From: JBFAPK01 sp040676675
GTDB taxonomy: Bacteria; Actinomycetota; Actinomycetes; Mycobacteriales; Micromonosporaceae
Direction: 5' to 3'
DNA: 64,000 nucleotides
Assembly: GCF_040676675.1 (NCBI RefSeq)
Contig: NZ_JBFAPK010000007.1
Location: 124,001-188,000, forward strand
Of this stretch, positions 23,618 to 32,984 are shown piece after piece. The position numbers were made by a program, and so were the translations under genes. Numbering within the stretch: position 1 is the first letter of the stretch; every line of letters begins with the position of its first letter. The notes under the pieces were generated by a model. It saw only the letters and a list, made by a program, of their open reading frames with translations. It made no database searches and had not been told where the DNA came from.

Positions 23618-25546
23618 ATGGCGCGAGCGGGAGCCAGGCTCACCGCACTGACCCTCGCCATCGGGCTGCTCGCGGCCGCGACGGTGCTCTGGCCCTTCTT
23701 CGGTGCGACACCCGCCTCGGCGGAGCCCGCGCCGGCTCCGGGTCTCTGCACGACCGAGCAGTGGCAGGCCGACTTCCGCGCCTGCGTCGGCAAGCTGCAG
23801 CAGGTCGGCCAATCGGAGATCGAATGCCGCAAGCCTCCGGTCCCCAGTGCCCCGGACTCGGGCCTGGCCGGTTGGTTCGCCAGCCGCCCCGAGTCGGCGA
23901 AGGATCCCGGCCCGAAGGGCATCTACAGCATCTACGGCTACGCCGGCTACAGCTACAGCATCTATGACGGCGGCTGTGCCTCGACGCTGGTACACGCCGA
24001 CTACCGTTTCACCACCACCATGGCCAACGGCGAGTTCATGGTCGCCACCGCGGTGATCGGCGCCTCGAACGCCCTGCGCGAGCGCGCCTGGGACCCGCAG
24101 TCGATGTGGGGCTGGGCCGACCCGCTGGTCGATCAGGCGACCAAGGCCGTGTACCAGAAGGTCTTCAGCGTCTTCGGCATTATCACGCTCTGCGTGGTCG
24201 GGCTCTATCTGCTCTGGCGCTCCCGGCAGTCGGACATGAGCAACGCCATGACCACGGCCGGCTGGGCCCTGTTCGTAATGGTCGCGGTGACCGCGCTCGC
24301 GGCGTGGCCGGTGAAGTCGGCCAACCTCGCCGACGGCACCCTGGTCACCACCCTCGGTGTGGTGCACGACGCGGTGGGGCCGGCCGACAAGTCGATTCCC
24401 GCGGACCAGTGCGCGCTGCCCGACCCGAAGTCCTGCGTCGACACCCGCCCGCCAGCCGTACGGGCCAGCGACACGGCGACCGAGACGATGCTCTACCGGA
24501 ACTGGCTGCGCGGCGTGCTCGGCTCGGCCGACAGCGAGACCGCCAAGAAGTACGGCCGGGCGCTCTACGACGCGAAGGCGTTCTCCTGGGAGGAGCAGGA
24601 GAAGCTGCGGGCGAACCCGGGCACCCGCGACGCAACCGTCCGGCAGAAGCAGGCCCAGTGGATGACGGTCGCGGGCCAGATCGAAACCGAGGACCCGGAG
24701 GCGTACGAGTACCTCCAGGGCAGCCGCGACATGGAGCGGGTCGGGGCCGGCTTCATCGCGATCCTGGCCTCGGTCCTCTTCGCCATGTTCGACCTCACCG
24801 CCTCGCTGCTGGTGCTGCTCGGCTTCATGATCTTCCGCTGGGCCGTCATCGCGGCACCGATCCTCGGCACGGTCGGCCTGCTCCGTCCGGCCAGCTCCGG
24901 TCTGCGCCGGCTGGCCAACGCCGTGATCGCGGCCGTCTTCAACATCGCGATCTTCGGTACCGGCGCGGCCATCTATCTCTTCGCCGTCGATTTGATCATG
25001 AGCACCCCAACACTGGCCGGCTGGCTTCAGGTGGTACTGGTCTGGCTCTGCGGCGTGGTCGGCTGGCTGCTGCTGCGGCCGTACCGGCGCATCACCCAAC
25101 TGGGCGGCAAGGACAGCAGCGAGGCCATCACCTCGGCCGGCTCGTGGCACCGCCGCTTCTTCCGGGACATGCGTGAGGCCGCCCGCCTCGACGTGGTGGA
25201 GCCGGGCGGCACCGCCGAGCCCCGGTTCGGGCGCCGACGCCAGGTGGTCGTCGAGCAGAGCAACCTGCGTCCCGAGGCCCGGTTGGAGGACCCCGCCCAC
25301 GGCGCGGCCACCCGCTCCGGCGAGCGGGAACGGGAAACGGTCCGGGCCGAAACCGGGGGCGGATCGGAGAGCCCGGCGCCCGAGCGGCGTTCCAGTCCGC
25401 CGCGCCCCCGCCGGAACCGACCGTCTGAGTGGACCGAACCGGACGTACCGGAAGAGGCACCTTCCTTCGCCATCTACCGGCCCGACTCGGCCGAGCGGCC
25501 GGCCACCAGGCCGGCGCCGCCCCGGGTACGCTCCGAGGCTCGGTGA
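23618..25546 (+). CDS. Polytopic membrane protein, VirB6/TrbL-like
   Basis: 642 residues. A signal-like helix ends near TPASAEPA (about 31-38), then an exported Cys-containing region with a Tyr-rich stretch (IYSIYGYAGYSYSIYDGG). Membrane helices follow at about 180-205, 215-232 and a cluster at 370-490. The C-terminal 150 residues are polar and disordered. The multi-helix core next to a VirB4-like ATPase suggests the VirB6/TrbL channel component. It starts one base after the VirB4-like stop, with GGAGG upstream. Confidence 0.68.
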   Translation: MARAGARLTALTLAIGLLAAATVLWPFFGATPASAEPAPAPGLCTTEQWQADFRACVGKLQQVGQSEIECRKPPVPSAPDSGLAGWFASRPESAKDPGPKGIYSIYGYAGYSYSIYDGGCASTLVHADYRFTTTMANGEFMVATAVIGASNALRERAWDPQSMWGWADPLVDQATKAVYQKVFSVFGIITLCVVGLYLLWRSRQSDMSNAMTTAGWALFVMVAVTALAAWPVKSANLADGTLVTTLGVVHDAVGPADKSIPADQCALPDPKSCVDTRPPAVRASDTATETMLYRNWLRGVLGSADSETAKKYGRALYDAKAFSWEEQEKLRANPGTRDATVRQKQAQWMTVAGQIETEDPEAYEYLQGSRDMERVGAGFIAILASVLFAMFDLTASLLVLLGFMIFRWAVIAAPILGTVGLLRPASSGLRRLANAVIAAVFNIAIFGTGAAIYLFAVDLIMSTPTLAGWLQVVLVWLCGVVGWLLLRPYRRITQLGGKDSSEAITSAGSWHRRFFRDMREAARLDVVEPGGTAEPRFGRRRQVVVEQSNLRPEARLEDPAHGAATRSGERERETVRAETGGGSESPAPERRSSPPRPRRNRPSEWTEPDVPEEAPSFAIYRPDSAERPATRPAPPRVRSEAR

Positions 25547-26100
25547 CCCCGATGCGACGGGCCATCGAATTCCTCACCACCCGCCTGCTGCGCTCCCGGC
25601 TCGGCATCGCGGTGCTGCTCGCGGCGGTCATCTTCGGCATCATCGGGGCCGCCCGGCTCGTCGCCGGCCCGTCCGACGGCGGGCTCGGCCTGCCCCGCGA
25701 GCCCAGCCGGCCCATCACCACCGTCGACCCCTCCGCCGGCGACGACGGGGTCCTCAACGACGAGTCGGTGCCGTCCCCGAGCACCCGGCCGGGCAGTCCC
25801 AAGCCCGAGGAGGTGGGACGCGCCTTCGCCGACGCCTGGCTCATCCACCGCGACGTCTCGCCCGAGCAGTGGCACGCCGCCTTGCTGCCGTACTCGACCC
25901 CGACACTCGCGGAGAAGCTCACCGGCGTCGACCCGGTGGCCGTACCGGCCGACCGGCTGACCGGTGAGCCGACCGTCGTCCCGCAGACCGAGAGCCTCGT
26001 GGAAGTGACGATTCCGGTGGACACGGGCCGGCTCCGCTTACGCCTGGTGGCACCGGACGGTCGGTGGTTGGTGGACGGCGTGGATTGGGAGCGGACGTGA
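25543..26100 (+). CDS. Single-TM protein, VirB8-like candidate
   Basis: 185 residues from a GTG overlapping the previous stop (GTGA); ATG 25552 is an in-frame alternative. One N-terminal membrane helix (about 20-40) and a Pro/Ser linker precede a compact extracytoplasmic domain (about 90-185) with alternating strands (VEVTIPVDTGRLRLRLVAP, WLVDGVDWERT). Topology and position fit a VirB8/TcpC-like NTF2-fold subunit. The fold assignment is inference. Confidence 0.55.
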   Translation: MTPMRRAIEFLTTRLLRSRLGIAVLLAAVIFGIIGAARLVAGPSDGGLGLPREPSRPITTVDPSAGDDGVLNDESVPSPSTRPGSPKPEEVGRAFADAWLIHRDVSPEQWHAALLPYSTPTLAEKLTGVDPVAVPADRLTGEPTVVPQTESLVEVTIPVDTGRLRLRLVAPDGRWLVDGVDWERT

Positions 26101-27254
26101 CATCTCCGGTGGGGGCACTCGGCAACCTCGGCAGGTCGGCCCGGCGACGGCGACGCCTGGTCCCGTTGGCGCTCGCGCTGACCGCCGCCATGGCCCTGCT
26201 CTGCTGCACCGGTGGCGCCGGCGCGTTCATGCTCACCAGCCTGGGCGGCGACGAGGATCCGGTTTACAGCCTGGCCTCGTCGGACTGCGGTCAGGGTGGA
26301 CCGGTCAAGGCGGACGGCTCGATGCCGCGGATCGGGGCGTACGACAAGTCGAAGATGCGCAACGCCGCCATCATCATCAACGTCGGCGCGCAGATGTCCG
26401 TGCCGCCACGCGGATGGGTGATCGCGGTTGCCACCGCGATGCAGGAGTCCGGGCTGTCCAACCTGCCCAACCTCGGCGCGCGGAACGACCACGACTCGAT
26501 CGGGCTGTTCCAGCAGCGGCCGAGCCAGGGCTGGGGCACGGCGGCACAGGTCCGCGACCCGGCCTACGCGGCCCGCAAGTTCTACGAGAAGCTGCTGAAG
26601 GTCAAGAACTGGCAGCGGCTGCCGCTCACCGACGCCGCGCAGAAGGTCCAGGTCAGCGCGTTCCCGGACGCGTACGCCAAGCACGAGCCGATCGCCACGG
26701 AGATCGTCAACCTGCTCGCCAACGGCGCCGCCCGCTCGGCCATGGACGCCGGCAATCCGCGGTGCGCGGAGGGCAGCGAGATCGCGGCGTCTGGCTGGGG
26801 TGCCCCCATCCCGGGTTCCCCCGGCTCGGGATTCCGCACCGCCGACCGGCCGAAGCACAACGGCGTCGACATCGGCGCGGCCAAGCGCACCCCGATCCAC
26901 GCCGCCGCGGCCGGCCGGGTCCTCGTCTCGCGCTGCGACCCGGACAACGCTGGGCGGCTCAGCTGCGACAGCGACGGCTGGCCCGGCAAGGGCGGCTGCG
27001 GCTGGTTCGTCGACATCCTGCACGCCGGCAACATCATCACCCGCTACTGCCACATGATCCAGCAGCCGAAGGTGCACAAGGGAGACCTGGTGCAGGCCGG
27101 GGAGGTCATCGGTATCGTGGGGTCGAGCGGCAACTCGTCCGGCCCGCACCTGCACTTCGAGGTGCACCTGAACGGCGACCGGAGCAGCCGCGGAGCGATC
27201 AACCCCGTGCCCTTCATGCGAGAGCGCGGCGCGCCACTGGGGCGCCGGGAGTGA
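26097..27254 (+). CDS. Bifunctional cell-wall hydrolase: lysozyme-like plus M23 peptidase
   Basis: 385 residues, GTG start overlapping the previous stop (GTGA). One N-terminal membrane helix (about 24-48) anchors it outside. The middle has a lytic-transglycosylase-like block (TAMQESGLSNLPNLG, DSIGLFQQRPSQGWG) with the probable catalytic Glu in MQES. The C-terminal third is an M23/LytM metallopeptidase with Zn ligands in HNGVDIGA and HLHFEVH. It would open peptidoglycan for the secretion-like machine, the VirB1 role. Both catalytic signatures look intact. Confidence 0.85.
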   Translation: MTSPVGALGNLGRSARRRRRLVPLALALTAAMALLCCTGGAGAFMLTSLGGDEDPVYSLASSDCGQGGPVKADGSMPRIGAYDKSKMRNAAIIINVGAQMSVPPRGWVIAVATAMQESGLSNLPNLGARNDHDSIGLFQQRPSQGWGTAAQVRDPAYAARKFYEKLLKVKNWQRLPLTDAAQKVQVSAFPDAYAKHEPIATEIVNLLANGAARSAMDAGNPRCAEGSEIAASGWGAPIPGSPGSGFRTADRPKHNGVDIGAAKRTPIHAAAAGRVLVSRCDPDNAGRLSCDSDGWPGKGGCGWFVDILHAGNIITRYCHMIQQPKVHKGDLVQAGEVIGIVGSSGNSSGPHLHFEVHLNGDRSSRGAINPVPFMRERGAPLGRRE

Positions 27255-27255
27255 G

Positions 27256-27876
27256 GTGGCGAACCGCGCGATGAGTCGCGAGCCGCTACCCGACCCCTTC
27301 GCCGGTGAGCCGGACTGGGCTCCCCTACCGCCTCGTGCGATCAGGCTCGCGCCGGCCACCGGCTCAGTCGAACTGCGGGGCCAGCGCGTCCTAGTGGGAC
27401 TGCCCGGCCTCGGTTGGCGCGCCGACCTGCGCGCCGACGACCGGGTGGTGCAGGGCAGCCGGACCTATGTGCCGGTCATCCCGGAACACGAGTGGTACCG
27501 CGCGGAGGCGGAGCAGACCGAGGTGTTCGCGCCGCTGGTACCGGCCGATCGGGTCTGGGTCGAGACGTTGGGCGAGCGCAATCCCGACGCCGTGGCGCGG
27601 GCCGACGTCGTCTCGCGGCTGGTCACCCTGGACGTGCCGGCGCACCGGGCCCCGGTCCCCGTCGTCGACGCCGACGCCGTCTCCGGCCGGCGCGTCGTGC
27701 AGGTCGTCGACGGAATCGAGCGCCGGGATCTGCGGGCGGTCACCGAGGTGCACACGAGTCTCGACGGTGACATCTGCGTACGCGTCACCAGCGAGATGGA
27801 GTGGTACCGCTGGGCCTGGAACGGGCAGGCCCCGAAGACGCAGGAGGTACCCGTGCACCTGCTCTGGATCGAATAG
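27256..27876 (+). CDS. Hypothetical protein at the end of the secretion-like operon
   Basis: Unrecognised soluble protein of 206 residues starting one base after the peptidase stop (GTG 27256; ATG 27271 also possible). Predicted mostly beta. Two similar segments, EHEWYRAEAE and EMEWYRWAWNG, hint at an internal duplication. No membrane helix and no known motif. Operon position suggests a cytoplasmic accessory factor. Confidence 0.65.
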   Translation: MANRAMSREPLPDPFAGEPDWAPLPPRAIRLAPATGSVELRGQRVLVGLPGLGWRADLRADDRVVQGSRTYVPVIPEHEWYRAEAEQTEVFAPLVPADRVWVETLGERNPDAVARADVVSRLVTLDVPAHRAPVPVVDADAVSGRRVVQVVDGIERRDLRAVTEVHTSLDGDICVRVTSEMEWYRWAWNGQAPKTQEVPVHLLWIE

Positions 27877-27914
27877 CACCCACGGATAGACCCGGCCGGA
27901 TCGGCCGAGCGGGA

Positions 27915-28481
27915 TCAGGTCGCGCGACGTGCCGTGCAGACGCCCCAACCGTCGTCCTGACGGGTGGTGAACTGCCACGGCTGCCGCTCGGTCTGCGCAA
28001 GGCTGCCTACCACGGTCGAGATCACCAGCTCGACCGCGACGTCAGCGTTTTTGCCGTGCTTGTCCACCCGCAACGCACCCCAGCTGACCTGGAACGTGGT
28101 GTTGAACCGTTTCTCGCGGGCGGCCAGGTCCGAGCGCAGGTCGCTCAGGGGGCCGAGCTCGATACCGCTGGCGCAGGTGTACTGACCGGCGAGCGTGTCG
28201 TCCCGGTCCACGAGGAACGCGCGCAGGTAGTTGTCCACGACCACGTCCGGGGCGCTGCGGTCGGGCGCCGTGGCGCGGTCGTAGAGGACGTAGCCGATGG
28301 TGGCACCACCCAGGCAGAGCGCGGCGAGCGCGCCGCCGACGATCGCCAGCACCAGCCGGAGCCTGCGCCGGCGGGGCGCCGGCGGCGGTGTGACCGGCTG
28401 CGACCCGGCCTGGCCTGGCGGTGTCCGCTGCGTCGGAACACGGGACACCTGGGAACCGGCTGGGGGGTGCACTGATTCCAC
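27915..28481 (-). CDS. Membrane-anchored protein with NTF2-like external domain
   Basis: 188 residues on the opposite strand. A Pro-rich cytoplasmic tail is followed by one helix (about 42-66), then an external domain starting DVVVDNYLRAFLVDRDDTLA, typical of the NTF2-like domains of actinobacterial Mce-associated and VirB8-like proteins. Two cysteines (CASG, CTARR) could pair. GTG start at 28481; a second GTG nine bases later is possible. It converges on the secretion-like operon and could belong with it. Confidence 0.65.
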   Translation of the reverse strand: MESVHPPAGSQVSRVPTQRTPPGQAGSQPVTPPPAPRRRRLRLVLAIVGGALAALCLGGATIGYVLYDRATAPDRSAPDVVVDNYLRAFLVDRDDTLAGQYTCASGIELGPLSDLRSDLAAREKRFNTTFQVSWGALRVDKHGKNADVAVELVISTVVGSLAQTERQPWQFTTRQDDGWGVCTARRAT

Positions 28482-28686
28482 CCCCCGAGGCTATCGGCTG
28501 GCGCCGACTTACCCAATGCCCGGAAGAGCCGGATCATCGACTGCGCGGGACCAGTCGGTGACGGTATGCGATCAGTGCTGGCCGGCGTCGAAGGGCGCCA
28601 CGAGGACGGCGGTACCTCCACGGGAATGACGGCCCCCTGGGATACCGTCAGACTTCAGATACCCGGGTACCGGCCGCGAGGGGAAG

Positions 28687-31470
28687 GTGGACGGGTTGGC
28701 CAGCTTGAAGGCGCGGACGAGCCAGGCCGCGGCGCTGCACCGACGGGTGGTCGCCACCGTCACCGCCGCGTCGACGGTACTGGACGCGACCCGTCCGGCC
28801 CCGGCCGACCAGCGGGCGCAGCACTCGCTCGCGGAACGGCTCCGGGCCGCCGCCGAGGAACTGGTACCGGGCTGGCTGGGCGCGCCGCTGGACGCGCAGT
28901 CCGAGGACGCGCCGCTTGGCGGTCCGCACCTGCCCGGGTACGTCCGGATCGGTATCGCGCAGCCGCTCGACGACGCCCGCTTCCCGGCGGTGGTTCCGTT
29001 GCTCGGCACCGGACACCTCACCGTGGACGCGGATGCCCGCGATCCGCGGGTCGCCGGCCTGCTCCGGTCGTTGCTGCTGCGCCTGCTCGCGGCCGCGCCG
29101 CCGGGCGCACTGCTGGTACGGGGCGTGGACGCGGCCGCTCCCGGCGAGGTGTTCGCGCCGTTCGCGCCGCTGGCCGACGCGGGGCTGATGCCGCCGCCGG
29201 CCACCGACCGGACCGGGCTGCGGGCCGTGCTGGCCGAGGCCGAGCAGTGGATACGTCCGGCGCGGCCGACCACGGCGCGGCACTACCGGCGGGACCGCAC
29301 GCTGCTGCTGGTGATCGCCTCCCTGCCGGAGTTGACCGAGGCGGTCGACCTGACCCGGATCGGCGCCCTGGCCGAGCACGGTCCGGAGGCGGGGCTGCAC
29401 CTCGTGGTCGCCGGTTGGCCGCCGCCGCCGTTGACCGCGGAGACGACCCAGCCGCCGCTGCCCCGTACCACGATGATCGCCCTGCGCAACCCGTACGCCC
29501 TGGTCGGCGACCCGCCCGGGACGTCGTTCGCCACCCCCGTGCCGCACCTGCCCGGTACCGGGCTGAACTCACCCGTCTTCCTCGACGAGGATCCGCCGGC
29601 CCGCCTCGTCGAGCGGGTCTGCCAGAAGCTCGCCGCCCGGTTCGACGCGGGTTCCTGCCTCGGCCTGGGCGACCTCCTGCCGGACGAGACGGAGCAGCTC
29701 TGGTCGGAGGAGTCGACGGCGGGGCTGCGTACGACCGTCGGCAGCGACGGTGGCCGGGTGGTCAGCCTCGGCTTCGACGATCTCACCCCGCACTGGATCG
29801 TGCGCGGACGCCCGGGCTCGGGCCGGAGTTCGTTCCTGGTTAACGTCCTCTACGGGCTCTGCGGTCGCTACTCGCCGGAGGAACTGGCCCTGTACCTGGT
29901 GGACTTCTCGCCCGGGGCGACGTACGCCGAGTTCGTACCGACCGGGCGTGACCCGTCCTGGTTGCCGCACGTGCGCGCCGCCGGCATGGAGGCCGACCCC
30001 GAGTACGGCCTGGCCGTGCTCCGCGAGCTGACCGCCGAGGTCGAGCGGCGGGCCCGCGACTGCGCGGAGGCCGGCGTGACCCGCTTCTCCGAGCTGCCCG
30101 CCGGTCGGCGCCCGCCCCGGGTCGTCTGCCTGTTAGACGAGTTCCCGCTGCTGCTCGCGGGCGATGCACCGGCCGCCGACGAGGGGCTGGCCCTGCTGGA
30201 GTCGCTGGCCCGCACCGGCCGCTCGTACGGCGTCCACCTGATCCTCGCCACCCGTACCGCGCCCGGGCTCCAGGCACGGGCGGGCGGGGTGGACGGGATC
30301 CTCGGTCAGTTCCCGGTGCGGGTGGCGCTGCCCGGCGGCAGCGACGCGCTCGAACCGAGCAACGACGCGGCGGCCGGGCTGCCCCTGGGCACGGCCGTGG
30401 TGAACACCGCGGGTGGGCTGGGCGGGCCGCGCGGGGCCACCCGCGGTCACGAGCGCACCGTGCGCTTCCCCGCCCCGCAGCACGAGCCGGCCGTGCTCGC
30501 CGCGCTGCGGCAGCGGTTGTGGGAGCGACGCGCGCCGGACGCCGTACCGCCGCCGGTCTTCGCCGGGTACGCCCGTCCCCGGCTGGACGACGATCCGGCG
30601 TACCGGGCCGCGCTGGCCGCTACCGAGCCACCGCCGGCGCCCGCACCGGCCCCCCGCGGCGGGGCGCGCGCCGACCGAGGCACGGCGAGTACGTCGTCGG
30701 GCGCGGCGGAAACGCCGAGAGCGCTGCTGGGGCGGGCCGTCGACGTACCCGGCGCCACGGTCGGCGTGTCGTTCGACCCGGCTCCGGAGCACCAGCTCGC
30801 GGTCGTCGGGCCGGACCCGGCCGGCGCCGACCTGCTCGGCTCGGCCGCGCGCAGCCTCGCGGCGGGTCACCCGCCCGGCTCGGCCCGTTTCGTCCTCGCG
30901 TCCCTCGCCCCCGACCCGGACCGTACGGTGCCGCGCCTCGCCGCCGAGCTCGCGGAGCGGCACCCGGTCGAGACCGTCGACGCGGCCGGCCTGGCCCGGG
31001 CGCTCGACCCTGGGGCGGCCGGAGACCCGGACCAGCCCGGATACCTGGTGGTCTTCGGCCTGGACGGCCTGGACCCGGAGACGGTGCCGGCCGACCGGCT
31101 GCGGACCCTGCTGACCGAGGGTCCCGGGCGCGGCGCGCACCTGCTCTCGTGGTGGCGACGGCCGGACCGGTTCGCCCGCGCGCTGGGCGGCGCCACGGCT
31201 GACAGGGGTACGCAGGGCGCGGCACACACTCAGGACGCCGGTCACGCTCGGGATGGGTCGGCGTCCCCGGGTTCCGCGGGCGGCTACGGCGGCAGCCTGG
31301 TCCTGCTCGACCGGCCCGACCCGGGCGTCGTCGCCCTGCTGGGTCACCCCGTCGAGTGGCGTCCCCGACCGCACCGGGCACTGCTCTACGACGGTGCGAC
31401 CGGCCGTACCACGCTCTTCATCCCGTTCGTCCGCCCCGGCGACCCGCCCGAAGCGCTGGAGGCACCGTGA
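28687..31470 (+). CDS. FtsK/SpoIIIE-like ATPase with Arg in Walker A
   Basis: 927 residues. An N-terminal region of about 350 residues without a membrane helix is followed by an FtsK/SpoIIIE ATPase domain: Walker A is GRPGSGRSSF with Arg380 in place of the usual Lys, Walker B is VVCLLDEFPLLL (Asp484, Glu485), then RTGRSYGVHLILATRT. A second, degenerate ATPase-like unit (about 695-800) has lost its P-loop (VVGPDPAGADLLGSA). The domain order resembles EccC-type and conjugation FtsK proteins. GTG 28687 is used; TTG 28696 is better spaced from GAGGGGAAGG and may be the true start. Confidence 0.8.
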   Translation: MDGLASLKARTSQAAALHRRVVATVTAASTVLDATRPAPADQRAQHSLAERLRAAAEELVPGWLGAPLDAQSEDAPLGGPHLPGYVRIGIAQPLDDARFPAVVPLLGTGHLTVDADARDPRVAGLLRSLLLRLLAAAPPGALLVRGVDAAAPGEVFAPFAPLADAGLMPPPATDRTGLRAVLAEAEQWIRPARPTTARHYRRDRTLLLVIASLPELTEAVDLTRIGALAEHGPEAGLHLVVAGWPPPPLTAETTQPPLPRTTMIALRNPYALVGDPPGTSFATPVPHLPGTGLNSPVFLDEDPPARLVERVCQKLAARFDAGSCLGLGDLLPDETEQLWSEESTAGLRTTVGSDGGRVVSLGFDDLTPHWIVRGRPGSGRSSFLVNVLYGLCGRYSPEELALYLVDFSPGATYAEFVPTGRDPSWLPHVRAAGMEADPEYGLAVLRELTAEVERRARDCAEAGVTRFSELPAGRRPPRVVCLLDEFPLLLAGDAPAADEGLALLESLARTGRSYGVHLILATRTAPGLQARAGGVDGILGQFPVRVALPGGSDALEPSNDAAAGLPLGTAVVNTAGGLGGPRGATRGHERTVRFPAPQHEPAVLAALRQRLWERRAPDAVPPPVFAGYARPRLDDDPAYRAALAATEPPPAPAPAPRGGARADRGTASTSSGAAETPRALLGRAVDVPGATVGVSFDPAPEHQLAVVGPDPAGADLLGSAARSLAAGHPPGSARFVLASLAPDPDRTVPRLAAELAERHPVETVDAAGLARALDPGAAGDPDQPGYLVVFGLDGLDPETVPADRLRTLLTEGPGRGAHLLSWWRRPDRFARALGGATADRGTQGAAHTQDAGHARDGSASPGSAGGYGGSLVLLDRPDPGVVALLGHPVEWRPRPHRALLYDGATGRTTLFIPFVRPGDPPEALEAP

Positions 31471-32366
31471 CCGACCAGATCAAGACGCCCACGCCGCGAC
31501 CGGCGGAGCCCGCCGGTCCGGGCGCGCCCGGAGCCGAGAGGTCCGGAGCCGAGGAGCGCGCGGTCCACTCGCCCCGCACCTCGAACGACGCCGGCGAGCG
31601 AGCACGGCCGCGCGACGCTGCCGTGCGTCAGGGAGCGCGGGCGAAGCCCCGTGACCCGGAGGCGAACGACGCCGCCGCGCGCCGCACGGCGGACGGGACC
31701 GGCGGCGCGGCGAGCGGGCGCGACAGCGACGCCTGGCAGGAGTACGTGGCCGCGGCGCGCCAGCTGGACGCGGTACGCCGTGCCGCGGCGGCCGCGGCGG
31801 GCGAGCAGGCGGAGTCGGTGCAGACCGCGCACGAGGAGCTCGCCGAGGTACGGGCGCGGCTGGTGCCGCAACGGTCGCGGCTGCGTGGGCTGGGCGTGAC
31901 CGAGCTGGAGCTGACGCCCTCGCCGCCGGAGGTGACGGTGGCGGCCCGGGCGATGGCGGCCGGGCCTCGGGCGGTACTGGCGGCGCTGCGCCAGGCCCGG
32001 GGCGCCCTGGAACTCGCGGACGCCCGGGTCACGGGCGGCACCACCGGTCCGCTGGACTGGCTGGCCGGGTGGTCGCCGTGGCTGCGCAACCTGCTGGCGT
32101 ACGGGTCGTTCGCGGCGCTGGCCGTCGTCGGGCAGCTGGTCTTCTACGTGGTGGCCGGCGGGGCGTTACCGGTGCTGGCGCTGCTGGCGGGGCTGCTGCT
32201 ACCGGTCGCCGCCTTCCTGGGTGCCTGGGTCACCCTCGGTCTCGTCTCCGAGGCGGCTCCGGGCGGCGGAACCTCGCGCACCCCGCTGCTGGGCGCGCTG
32301 GTCTGTCTGCTGCCGGCCCTGCTGATCTGCGCCGCGGCCGGACTGGTGCGGCTGGCGACGAGCTGA
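31467..32366 (+). CDS. Coiled-coil membrane protein coupled to FtsK-like ATPase
   Basis: 299 residues from a GTG that overlaps the ATPase stop (GTGA). The first 85 residues are disordered and charged, residues 88-190 form an Ala/Arg/Glu-rich helical or coiled-coil region (ARQLDAVRRAAAAAAGEQ onward), and the last 100 hold three membrane helices (about 211-230, 234-262, 275-295). Not a known family. The strict coupling suggests that it is the membrane anchor of the soluble FtsK-like ATPase. Confidence 0.7.
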   Translation: MTDQIKTPTPRPAEPAGPGAPGAERSGAEERAVHSPRTSNDAGERARPRDAAVRQGARAKPRDPEANDAAARRTADGTGGAASGRDSDAWQEYVAAARQLDAVRRAAAAAAGEQAESVQTAHEELAEVRARLVPQRSRLRGLGVTELELTPSPPEVTVAARAMAAGPRAVLAALRQARGALELADARVTGGTTGPLDWLAGWSPWLRNLLAYGSFAALAVVGQLVFYVVAGGALPVLALLAGLLLPVAAFLGAWVTLGLVSEAAPGGGTSRTPLLGALVCLLPALLICAAAGLVRLATS

Positions 32367-32408
32367 GGTCCGCCGGCCCGCGCGTCGGCACGGTCGCCGG
32401 TCGCGGGC

Positions 32409-32984
32409 CTACGAGCGGATGATCAGCGACATCGCCTCGGCCCGCGACTTCGCGTCCCGCTGGAACAGCCCGCGTACGGCCGAGGTGATGGTCTTGGATC
32501 CGGCCTTCTGGATGCCCCGCATCGCCATGCACATGTGTTCGCACTCCAGCACCGCCACGACGCCGCGCGGCTCGAGCTTCGACATGAGCAGGTCGGCGAT
32601 CTGCGTGGTGAGGCGCTCCTGCACCTGCGGGCGTCGGGCGTAGACCTCGACGAGGCGGGCCAGCTTGGAGAGGCCGGTGATCCGGCCGGACTCGCCGGGG
32701 ATGTAGCCGATGTGCGCCACGCCTCGGAACGGCAGCAGGTGGTGCTCGCAGAGGCTCATCACGTCGATGTCCCGGACGACGATCAGCTCCTGGTGGTTCG
32801 CCTCGAAGGTGGTGGCGAGCACCTCGCCCGGGTCGACGCGCAGGCCGGCGAAGAGCTCGGCGTACGCGCGGGCGACCCGGGCGGGGGTCTTGCGCAGACC
32901 ATCGCGGTCGGGGTTCTCCCCGACCGCGATGAGGATCTCGCGTACGGCCCGCTCGATCCGGCCGAGGTCGACGACGTCCTCCAC
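32409..32984 (-). CDS. folE: GTP cyclohydrolase I FolE (N-terminus uncertain)
   Basis: First enzyme of folate synthesis, GTP to dihydroneopterin triphosphate. Zn/active-site signatures SLCEHHLLPF and the Cys of VLECEHMCM are present, with GLSKLARLVEVYARRPQVQE. From the first usual start (GTG 32984) it has 191 residues. The same frame is open and clearly coding further upstream (SLDYLAARLINGKLNGRP) to the ftsH stop, with no ATG, GTG or TTG, so the real start may be a CTG at 33083 or 33116. It follows ftsH on the same strand. Confidence 0.92.
   Translation of the reverse strand: MEDVVDLGRIERAVREILIAVGENPDRDGLRKTPARVARAYAELFAGLRVDPGEVLATTFEANHQELIVVRDIDVMSLCEHHLLPFRGVAHIGYIPGESGRITGLSKLARLVEVYARRPQVQERLTTQIADLLMSKLEPRGVVAVLECEHMCMAMRGIQKAGSKTITSAVRGLFQRDAKSRAEAMSLIIRS

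Noticed and set aside
19383..32366. Integrative conjugative element or prophage
   Set aside because: No integrase, relaxase, tRNA att site or phage structural gene seen. The secretion-like genes alone do not make it mobile; left as a chromosomal system.
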